Assembly: GCA_031264715.1 (NCBI GenBank)
Contig: JAISDP010000063.1
Span: 1-13,973, forward strand
DNA: 13,973 nucleotides
From: Bacteroidales bacterium
GTDB taxonomy: Bacteria > Bacteroidota > Bacteroidia > Bacteroidales > UBA4181
Reading direction: 5' to 3'
Positions within the stretch are counted from its first letter, which is position 1. Every line of letters starts with the position of its first letter. Shown in pieces: positions 8,746 through 13,973 of the stretch. The notes beneath the pieces were generated by a model, which saw only the letters and a list, made by a program, of their open reading frames with translations, was not told the origin of the DNA and did not search any database. A program made the position numbers and the translations under genes.

Positions 8746-8815
8746 GATACAGTAAATAAATAATAAATAATAAATAATGGATAGTTATCTTTAAATTAAA
8801 TTAAATTAAATAGTT
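8746..8815 (+). repeat. A/T-only spacer with (TTAAA)4 next to the start codon
   Basis: The 70-bp gap before the BACON-LamG gene holds taaa/taat microsatellite (8753-8778) and then four exact TTAAA units at 8791-8810, ending 5 bp before the ATG at 8816. The octamer atagttat stands on both sides of the pentanucleotide run (8781-8788 and 8810-8817). No terminator hairpin is visible, so the gene is probably co-transcribed. The run occupies the ribosome-loading region, where Bacteroidota favour A/T-rich sequence. Confidence 0.7.
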
Positions 8816-10453
8816 ATGAATAGAGTAGTTAGATTTTCGATGATCGCTTGTCTTGCAGCATTATTATTTGCCTGCGGAGACGATGACAAAAAGGAAGAAG
8901 CGCCGTATTTCGGCGTAGAAGCCAAGTTTTTAACCCAGTCGTTCGGCCCTGCCTCCGACACGAAGTATGTTACCGTAAAAACCAACCAGGCGTTTACGGC
9001 GACTTCATCCGCATCATGGTGCAAGACCGAACGGTTGAGCGCCGAAACGGAAGAGAACCTCAAGATCAGCGTGGACGCGCTGAATGACGTTACGTCGCGC
9101 ACCGCTACGGTGACGGTTGCCTGCGAAGGATTTACAAGCGCCGTTATTACGGTCAACCAGAGCGGCGTTCAGGCAACGCTTACCGTAACGCCGCCTCAAC
9201 CCGAAGCCGTTGCAGGAAGCGGCGGCGATGTCACCCTTACCGTTGCGGCAAACACCACATGGGAGTACAGTATCCCATCCGACGCAACGTGGCTGACTAA
9301 AGCGGAAGAAACCGCCACATCCCTCACCCTGACAGCAGAAGCCAATCCTCAAACTTCGCCCAGAGAGGTTGCCGTGACCTTTACCCTGCCCGGATATGCC
9401 GCAACGCAAGTCGTCACCGTTTCGCAGGCGGCAGGCTTTCAACCGGTACTGACCGTAACGCCTCCTTCTTCGGCAACCATCGTAAAAGCCGGCGGCGACC
9501 TCATCCTCGCTATCGAGGCCAATGCCGACTGGGAATATGATATACCCGCCGGCGCAACATGGCTGACTAAAAAGGAAGAAACCGCCACTGCGCTTACGCT
9601 CACGGCAGCGAACAATGCCCTGTGGGGCGGACGAAGCGCTGTTGTCACCGTCAGCCTGACCGAATATCCCGAATACACCCGTTCATACACCGTCTGTCAA
9701 TCGGGCGCCGCCGACATGCTGGATGTGGTCTTTAACACGGACGGAACGGCAAATGATGTCTCGCCGATGGCGCATAACGTCGAATGGATAAACTTCAACT
9801 ACCCCCTGTCGGTCGCCTATGATGCCGCTTGGGGCAGAAACGTGGTAACCTTCAATCCGGCAGCCAACGGAACAAGCCCGGGCGCCAACAACGGATCTTA
9901 TTACAGGGTTGATTATAATTCCAATACCGCGTTTCAAGAAAAACTCGCCGACGGCCATACCTTTGAATGTCTGGTGAAATTTGACCATAATTATACTACA
10001 GCCGCTGCGTCTTATGAAACCAAGTTTTTCAGTACGCACGGCTCTGGCGGAACCGGATTTCTGATTGCCAATCAAACTCAGGCAACCGGTGCGAATGGGA
10101 TTACCTTCCTGCCTAATGTCTCTGTGGCTGGTATCACTAATACCTGGGTTTGGGCCAACTCACAGATCAAACCGGACGGACAGAAGTATTACCATCTGGT
10201 AGGCATATGGAATCAAGCGGAAGAGAAGGCATATATTTATGTTGACGGTGAAGTGAAGGCGGTAGTCGATGATACGAAGACCGTCTATCGTCCCGTTCAA
10301 TTGGATCCGAGATGGCTCGCCATTGGAGGCGATGCCGGCGGTAATGCGATAGAAGGTCTGTTCCAGGGCAAAATAGTCATAGCCCGCATATATGACAAGC
10401 CGCTCACGGCAGGAGAGGCGGCGGCGCTGTATGCTGAAATAACCAACCCCTGA
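8816..10453 (+). CDS. Triple-BACON, LamG-domain surface lipoprotein
   Basis: A 545-residue lipoprotein with a signal peptide ending LLFAC, Cys20 lipidated, followed by the acidic GDDDKKEE that often marks surface-exposed Bacteroidota lipoproteins. Three BACON domains follow at about 32-117, 121-206 and 211-297. Each ends in the typical strand with QSG, QAA or QSG and carries a buried Trp motif (ASWC, ATWL, ATWL). Residues about 300-545 form a concanavalin A-like LamG_3 domain, with HTFECLVKFD, KYYHLVGIWN, AYIYVDGEV and FQGKIVIARIYDKPLTAGEAAALYAE. BACON domains act mainly as spacers or weak ligand binders and LamG domains often bind glycans; no catalytic residues were recognised. It ends the operon, 13 bp before a terminator, and is probably a surface glycan-binding protein. 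Confidence 0.88.
   Translation: MNRVVRFSMIACLAALLFACGDDDKKEEAPYFGVEAKFLTQSFGPASDTKYVTVKTNQAFTATSSASWCKTERLSAETEENLKISVDALNDVTSRTATVTVACEGFTSAVITVNQSGVQATLTVTPPQPEAVAGSGGDVTLTVAANTTWEYSIPSDATWLTKAEETATSLTLTAEANPQTSPREVAVTFTLPGYAATQVVTVSQAAGFQPVLTVTPPSSATIVKAGGDLILAIEANADWEYDIPAGATWLTKKEETATALTLTAANNALWGGRSAVVTVSLTEYPEYTRSYTVCQSGAADMLDVVFNTDGTANDVSPMAHNVEWINFNYPLSVAYDAAWGRNVVTFNPAANGTSPGANNGSYYRVDYNSNTAFQEKLADGHTFECLVKFDHNYTTAAASYETKFFSTHGSGGTGFLIANQTQATGANGITFLPNVSVAGITNTWVWANSQIKPDGQKYYHLVGIWNQAEEKAYIYVDGEVKAVVDDTKTVYRPVQLDPRWLAIGGDAGGNAIEGLFQGKIVIARIYDKPLTAGEAAALYAEITNP
9178..9702 (+). repeat. Internal 270-bp duplication encoding BACON 2 and 3
   Basis: BACON domains 2 and 3 align with an exact 90-codon period in their best-conserved parts. 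LTVTPP recurs at residues 122 and 212, and WEYSIPSDATWLTKAEETAT (149) matches WEYDIPAGATWLTKKEETAT (239). At DNA level, the 35 bp from 9284 (gcaacgtggctgactaaa...) recur from 9554 with very few changes. This indicates fairly recent tandem duplication of one domain. Confidence 0.75.
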
Positions 10454-10465
10454 ACCTATTGATTG

Positions 10466-10507
10466 AAAACAGTCCTCCTTCGGAACTCCGGAGGAGACTG
10501 TTTTTTT
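10466..10507 (+). terminator. Rho-independent terminator of the Sus-type operon
   Basis: AACAGTCCTCC (10468-10478) pairs with GGAGGAGACTGTT (10490-10502) with a 2-nt bulge, giving a G/C-rich stem and a loop of about 11 nt. Seven T residues follow the stem core at 10501-10507. It begins 12 bp after the stop codon of the BACON-LamG gene and closes the operon. Confidence 0.88.
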
Positions 10508-10613
10508 AATAATAGGGTATAGGGTATAACGTTTCGTATGGGTATAGTCTGCGTCAATAAATCATTTATAGGGCGCCAACCGTTCATTGATACTGTGCGT
10601 GGTCTGTTTTTGA
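10508..10613. other. Gene-free spacer after the operon
   Basis: Nothing coding is seen. A short imperfect repeat (agggtatagggtataa near 10515-10530) is the only structure noted. Confidence 0.5.
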
Positions 10614-10766
10614 TGCCTTTCCCGTCAGGGAAAGCATATCAATAGAAAAACGTGCGCAGCCACCGGATCAAAACCCCGCATGGGGTTTCATATGATGAAT
10701 CTCCTACGGAGATTTGTTGATGTTTTTCGCATTGATTTCTATTGATATGAATGCCCTGACGGGCAA
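10614..10766. repeat. Second nested palindromic repeat, ~150 bp
   Basis: Two arms mirror each other around about 10690. catatcaatagaaa (10635-10648) is the exact complement of 10736-10749. Hairpin CTTTCCC-GTCA-GGGAAAG (10617-10634) faces GCCC-TGAC-GGGC (10753-10764). The inner hairpins AAACCCC-GCA-TGGGGTTT (10671-10688) and AATCTCC-TAC-GGAGATT (10698-10714) face each other. The architecture matches the repeat at 182-453 (small hairpins nested in a large inverted repeat) but the sequence is unrelated. Both lie upstream of a sigma-54 module. No coding capacity. Confidence 0.8.
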
Positions 10767-10791
10767 AAACATCTGGCGCGAAGCAGTCCCA

Positions 10792-10896
10792 ATCGGTAGA
10801 CCCGCCAAGGACGACATATCGGTAGACCCTGTCAGGGACGGCATATTGGTCGAAAACGACAGGATGATATATTGGTAGAAATCAACGGGAAACCTG
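10792..10896. repeat. Degenerate 26/27-bp tandem repeat, four units
   Basis: Units begin at 10792 (atcggtagaccc), 10818 (atcggtagaccc), 10845 (attggtcgaaaa) and 10871 (attggtagaaat), with spacings of 26, 27 and 26 bp. The first two units share about 20 of 26 positions; the later two are more diverged. Embedded gtcaggga/cctgtcagg words resemble the core of the neighbouring palindrome (cccgtcaggg). It is not a CRISPR array, because the whole unit repeats and no unique spacers exist. Confidence 0.6.
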
Positions 10897-10909
10897 TCAG
10901 GTCAACAGC

Positions 10910-10955
10910 AACGACAATTATCCTCCGCCGGTTCCGGTTGTTGTCGTTATTTTAT
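10910..10955 (+). terminator. Possible weak terminator-like hairpin
   Basis: AACGACAA (10910-10917) is complementary to TTGTCGTT (10941-10948), with inner ccgg pairing, followed by attttatta. No gene ends just before it on the plus strand, so it may only be part of the repeat-rich spacer. Confidence 0.3.
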
Positions 10956-10980
10956 TAGTCCGGGTTACCTAAACATTGAT

Positions 10981-11090
10981 TGACGGGATGAAAAGATTTG
11001 CTTGATTCAAAGAGAATCATGGTAATCCCGTCATCATATGAATCATGGTTCAGACAAATTTGATTTGCGTTTTTGTAATCTTACAAACGC
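10981..11090. promoter_or_regulatory. Candidate upstream regulator sites for sigma-54 promoter 2
   Basis: TGACGGGAT (10981-10989) and ATCCCGTCA (11025-11033) are perfect inverted arms enclosing a second hairpin, GATTC-aaaga-GAATC (11004-11018). The 10-mer GAATCATGGT is repeated directly at 11014-11023 and 11040-11049, 26 bp apart. A further inverted repeat, GCGTTT-tt-GTAA/TTAC-AAACGC, spans 11067-11090. These sit about 80-190 bp upstream of the predicted sigma-54 start, a usual range for enhancer-binding-protein sites. Role inferred only. Confidence 0.35.
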
Positions 11091-11124
11091 TTGAAATTTT
11101 TTACAGGTAAAATCCGGTGTAATG

Positions 11125-11156
11125 TTCGGTGAATCACCGAATGGCACGCCTTTTGC
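11125..11156 (+). promoter_or_regulatory. Sigma-54 (RpoN) promoter, copy 2, with palindrome
   Basis: The palindrome TTCGGTGAATCACCGAA (11125-11141) directly abuts TGGCACGCCTTTTGC (11142-11156). The GG (11143-11144) and GC (11155-11156) are 10 bp apart, a full match to the sigma-54 core. Predicted start is near 11168. It lies in the 59-bp block at 11101-11159, which matches 806-864 at 53 positions without gaps. No strong terminator intervenes before the phosphoesterase gene at 11396, so that gene, with a leader of about 230 nt, is the likely target. A small hairpin, AGGATG-CAA-CATCCT (11165-11179), sits right at the predicted start. Confidence 0.72.
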
Positions 11157-11179
11157 AGAATAAAAGGATGCAACATCCT

Positions 11180-11352
11180 CGGACTGTTCAACCGCGCCGA
11201 GATGCAGATTACAGTTATGTCAATAAAAAATACGCCGCTATCTGGGTTAGAGTACGCGACCTGACAGGGTCGACAGGCCTGTAAGGGTCAATAAGAATAA
11301 AGTCTGCGGCATGAAAAAATGGTCCGATCATGGAAATAACCTTCAAAACATA
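11180..11352. other. Gene-free leader with small palindromes
   Basis: Holds CGACC-tgacag-GGTCG (11257-11272) and the perfect palindrome ACAGGCCTGT (11273-11282). The cctgacaggg/cctgtaaggg words echo those near 10830-10902. A short reading frame from 11311 overlaps the phosphoesterase start out of frame and looks like a shadow. Confidence 0.5.
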
Positions 11353-11370
11353 TATCTTTGCATATCTTTG
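11353..11370 (+). promoter_or_regulatory. Duplicated -7-like elements (TATCTTTG) before the phosphoesterase
   Basis: TATCTTTG occurs at 11353-11360 and again at 11363-11370, both exact matches to the Bacteroidota -7 consensus TAnnTTTG. No clear TTTG -33 element is seen at the expected 19-21 bp upstream of either. If used, transcription would start about 20 bp before the ATG, giving this gene a housekeeping promoter besides the sigma-54 one. Confidence 0.4.
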
Positions 11371-11395
11371 ATACATTCAATTTTTTATATTTTTC

Positions 11396-12541
11396 ATGAA
11401 AACCGTTCATTTTCTCCTCCTCCTTTTCTGTTGCAGCTTTTCTGTTGCAGCACAATCCTTTCTGTCGCTTCGGCCATACCTTCAGAATCCGGCCCGGGAC
11501 GGCGTCACTGTTATGTGGCGCACTGCCGATCCCGCGTACAGCTGGATTGAATACGGCACGGACAGTATCCACGTAAAAGTAGCCCGCACGGTGGAGCACG
11601 GTATCGTATTAGCGAACATTACCCGGCATAAGGTACGAATCAACGGATTGGCGGCCGGGCAAAAATATTACTACCGTGTATGTTCGCAGAAAGTGTTGAA
11701 ATATGAAGGTTCCAGGAAAGAATTTGATAAGCCTGTGAAAACACGATTCTATTCATTCAGCACGCTGGATGACAAAGGGACTGATTTCACCTGTATCATC
11801 TTCAACGATTTGCACAGTAACCTGCCGGTATTCGACCTCTTATGCAAGCAGCTCAAAGACGTGGCGTATGATTTCGTTGTATTCAATGGCGACTGTTTCC
11901 AGAATCCTTCGTCCGACGAGCACGAAGCCGGCATACTGGCACACTATACCCAGGCAATGAACGCAGCCGACAAGCCTTTGATCTTCATGCGGGGCAATCA
12001 CGAAATACGCGGCGTATATGCCACCGGCTGGCCGAGCCTGGTCGATTGGGACGGCGACCAGCCCTATTTCTCCTTTTCATTTGGCGACACCCGGTTTGTG
12101 TTTCTCGACTGTGGCGAAGACAAGAATGACAATCATGTAGAGTACTCCAATATGAACGAATTTGACGGATTCCGCAACCGCGAAACATCATGGCTGATGA
12201 ACGAAATCACGCAGCCGTCCTTCCGTAATGCCGCACGCCGCATATTGATACAGCATATCCCCATATACAGTTGGGATAACTCGTTTGACCCCGGCTTCAT
12301 CCCCTGTCGCGATCTGTGGGATCCGATTTATAAGAAAACGCCTTTTGACATCAACATTACCGGGCATTTGCACTGGTTCAATTTCTATGCCGCCGGAAAA
12401 GCGGATAACCCGTTTCCACTGGTAGTGGGCGGCGGTAACGACGAACAGTCGGCAAGGGTGATGATTCTTCAGAAAAAAGGAAATAAACTCGTCTTAAAAG
12501 CAATTGATTGCCGGGGAAAAGCAGAATCATTCGATTTGTAG
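11396..12541 (+). CDS. Secreted purple-acid-phosphatase-like metallophosphoesterase
   Basis: A 381-residue exported protein. The signal peptide (hydrophobic FLLLLFCCSFSVAA) is probably cleaved near residue 19-20 before QSF. Residues about 24-122 resemble the N-terminal fibronectin-like domain of purple acid phosphatases (RPYLQNPARDGVTVMWRT, IEYGT, HKVRINGLAAGQKYYYRV). Residues 131-381 are a calcineurin-type phosphoesterase with the metal-binding series DLH (138-140), GD (165-166), GNHE (200-203), H287 and GHLH (323-326). It would hydrolyse phosphate esters in the periplasm or outside the cell; the true substrate is unknown. All expected metal ligands appear present. It stands alone on the plus strand behind sigma-54 promoter 2 and converges with the next gene. 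Confidence 0.88.
   Translation: MKTVHFLLLLFCCSFSVAAQSFLSLRPYLQNPARDGVTVMWRTADPAYSWIEYGTDSIHVKVARTVEHGIVLANITRHKVRINGLAAGQKYYYRVCSQKVLKYEGSRKEFDKPVKTRFYSFSTLDDKGTDFTCIIFNDLHSNLPVFDLLCKQLKDVAYDFVVFNGDCFQNPSSDEHEAGILAHYTQAMNAADKPLIFMRGNHEIRGVYATGWPSLVDWDGDQPYFSFSFGDTRFVFLDCGEDKNDNHVEYSNMNEFDGFRNRETSWLMNEITQPSFRNAARRILIQHIPIYSWDNSFDPGFIPCRDLWDPIYKKTPFDINITGHLHWFNFYAAGKADNPFPLVVGGGNDEQSARVMILQKKGNKLVLKAIDCRGKAESFDL
11424..11451 (+). repeat. 14-bp tandem duplication inside the signal-peptide codons
   Basis: ttttctgttgcagc occurs twice in direct succession (11424-11437 and 11438-11451), read in two frames as FCCS then FSVAA. Because 14 is not a multiple of three, gain or loss of one unit would shift the frame of the phosphoesterase gene. 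With only two units the slippage rate should be modest. Confidence 0.8.
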
Positions 12542-12555
12542 ATATATCACAAATT

Positions 12556-12577
12556 GGTTTCAGGGTCATTTGAAACC
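12556..12577. other. Small hairpin between convergent genes
   Basis: GGTTTCA (12556-12562) pairs with TGAAACC (12571-12577) across an 8-nt loop. It lies in the 78-bp gap between the stop of the phosphoesterase and the stop of the minus-strand gene. It lacks a U-run in either direction, so a terminator role is uncertain. Confidence 0.3.
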
Positions 12578-12619
12578 TCACAAGACGCTGAATATTGCCG
12601 GGGTTTTCTTTAAACACGG

Positions 12620-13954
12620 CTACTCAAAATTCTTCGCTTCGCTACGCCGGTAATCGTCGTGGTAAAGCGCTTCCAGTTCGTCTTCGAAGAAGAATTTCTG
12701 TTCGCCGAAAGCCGGTACCAGCATATTGAGCCAACTGGCCTCCGGGTCGAATTTAGCGAAAAACGGACGGTCAACCCAATCGGGATTACGTCCCTGCAGG
12801 AAACGGAGCACGAAAACCTTTTCGCCCCGGATTTCACTTGCGCCTAATATCTGTATCTTTCCCGGCGTAGCGCTCATGCTTGGTCCGCGCACCGTGCGGC
12901 ATACCCCGCTCACTTGCCGGTATGCCCTGCGAAAAATATCCCAGCAGTCGACCAGGGGCACATCGAAAAACTCCCTGGCGCCGGTATCCCTTGCTACAAA
13001 CATGTAATAGGGAATACAGTTCAGGTTTACCTGTTTGCGCCACATTTCCGCCCACAGTTTGGGCCTGTTGTTAATATGGTTGAGTACCGGCGATTGTGTG
13101 CGTATCTGCGCGCCCGTCGACCGCACCCGGCGTATGGCTTCCTGCACGGCATTGGTTGAGAGTTCCACCGGGTGGTTGAAATGCGCCATGATAGCTAAAT
13201 TCTTACCTGCGCGTACAATCCTGTCGAACACGCGCATCAAGTCGTCGGAATCATGGTCGGTGAGAAAGCGGTAGGGCCAGTAGGAAAAGGCTTTGGTGCC
13301 GAAACGAATCGTTTGGATATTTTGCAGGCGATTGTCGAGCAAGGCATCCACATACCCGGCAATGCACGAACTGCTCATCGTAAGCGGATCGCCGCCGGTA
13401 AATAGCAAATCGGTTACTTCCGGATGTTTCCCAAGATATTTGGTCAGCAATTCCGTTTCCTTCATAGCGAATTTCATCCCGTTCATGCCGGAAAACTGCG
13501 GCCAGCGGAAGCAGAAAGTACAATATGCATGGCAGGTTTGTCCCTGGCTTGGGAAAAAAAGTACCGTTTCGCGGTACTTGTGCTGTATCCCGTTAAGTCT
13601 GATATTGCCGATACGGGGCACATTCAGGTGTTGCCCGGCCGGATTGGGGTTAAGCGTGTGGCGTATGGCATCTGCGGTTTCCTTAATCCGTGCATCGCTT
13701 GCTCCGCTGGCTACCAATTGTTCCATCTGCTTGAAATGCGTGCTTTGCAACATTTCCTTTCGCGGAAAACAAAGCGTAAAGATCGGATCCTCATCAATGT
13801 TATCCCAGTCGATCAGTTCGCCGGTAACATAATTGTTAGCTTTAAACGGGAGCACCCGTCCGGTAATTTCAATAGCCCTGCGACCGGCAGCCGACAATTT
13901 GTCTATTCCCTCAATCGACGTATAGTTATGGAGCTGATACGATTGATACTTCAT
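12620..13954 (-). CDS. KamA-family radical SAM protein of unknown substrate
   Basis: A 444-residue cytosolic protein related to lysine 2,3-aminomutase. The radical SAM motif CHAYCTFC gives Cys141, Cys145 and Cys148 (CX3CX2C) for the 4Fe-4S cluster. FTGGDPL (185-191) is the SAM-binding GGD/E region. PGK with Lys366 matches the pyridoxal-phosphate lysine of the family (PGGGGK in clostridial aminomutase), but with a shortened glycine run. By eye, the two aspartates that hold the lysine side chain in the clostridial enzyme are not matched: Arg322 falls where the first is expected, and no Asp lies in 352-365. No cysteine occurs after 352, so the C-terminal zinc cluster is absent. It is therefore probably not a lysine 2,3-aminomutase. 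The start is preceded by A/T-rich sequence; any promoter lies at or beyond the window end. Confidence 0.85.
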   Translation of the reverse strand: MKYQSYQLHNYTSIEGIDKLSAAGRRAIEITGRVLPFKANNYVTGELIDWDNIDEDPIFTLCFPRKEMLQSTHFKQMEQLVASGASDARIKETADAIRHTLNPNPAGQHLNVPRIGNIRLNGIQHKYRETVLFFPSQGQTCHAYCTFCFRWPQFSGMNGMKFAMKETELLTKYLGKHPEVTDLLFTGGDPLTMSSSCIAGYVDALLDNRLQNIQTIRFGTKAFSYWPYRFLTDHDSDDLMRVFDRIVRAGKNLAIMAHFNHPVELSTNAVQEAIRRVRSTGAQIRTQSPVLNHINNRPKLWAEMWRKQVNLNCIPYYMFVARDTGAREFFDVPLVDCWDIFRRAYRQVSGVCRTVRGPSMSATPGKIQILGASEIRGEKVFVLRFLQGRNPDWVDRPFFAKFDPEASWLNMLVPAFGEQKFFFEDELEALYHDDYRRSEAKNFE

Positions 13955-13973
13955 GATTTTATTTTTTATGGTT

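Noticed and set aside
10792..10896. Possible CRISPR array
   Set aside because: Units repeat along their full length, degenerate and without unique spacers, and no cas gene is near.
12542..12619. Bidirectional terminator between the convergent genes
   Set aside because: The 7-bp hairpin at 12556-12577 has no T-run on either side, so it was listed only as a hairpin.

Overview
The window looks like a Bacteroidota chromosome, most likely order Bacteroidales. It carries a SusC/SusD outer-membrane pair and several lipoproteins with BACON, LamG, NHL and DUF1735-type folds. Its A/T-rich start regions lack a clear Shine-Dalgarno, and its intergenic DNA is full of nested palindromic repeats. No rRNA, tRNA, transposase, CRISPR array or regulator gene was recognised, and the genus cannot be told from what is here.

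Layout: (1) Positions 1-1317 hold no convincing gene. They contain a ~270-bp nested palindromic repeat (182-453), an A/T-rich stretch, a textbook sigma-54 (RpoN) promoter at 847-862 preceded by a 17-bp palindrome, a (GA)22 tract covering the predicted start of transcription, a strong intrinsic terminator at 963-1005, and a repeat-rich leader. (2) Positions 1318-10453 are five plus-strand genes in close series. They encode an IPT/TIG-NHL lipoprotein, a SusC-type TonB-dependent transporter, a SusD-type binding lipoprotein, a DUF1735/DUF4361-type lipoprotein and a triple-BACON LamG lipoprotein, and are closed by a rho-independent terminator at 10466-10507. This is a surface nutrient-capture apparatus with no glycoside hydrolase, sulfatase, protease or sensor in view, so the substrate is undetermined. 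(3) Positions 10508-11395 are again gene-free, with a second, unrelated palindromic repeat, a 26/27-bp tandem repeat and a second copy of the 59-bp sigma-54 promoter module. (4) Positions 11396-12541 encode a secreted purple-acid-phosphatase-like metallophosphoesterase. (5) Positions 12620-13954, on the minus strand and convergent with it, encode a KamA-family radical SAM protein that lacks several hallmarks of true lysine 2,3-aminomutase.

The most interesting signal is non-coding. A 59-bp block occurs twice (806-864 and 11101-11159) with 53 matching positions. Each copy contains a perfect GG-N10-GC sigma-54 core, and the palindrome abutting the -24 element has changed on both arms so that its symmetry is kept. 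One copy lies upstream of the Sus-type operon and one upstream of the phosphoesterase, which suggests a shared RpoN-dependent regulon joining surface nutrient capture to a secreted phosphoesterase. In the first copy, a strong terminator sits between promoter and operon, so the direct product may be a short RNA of about 130 nt or an attenuated leader.
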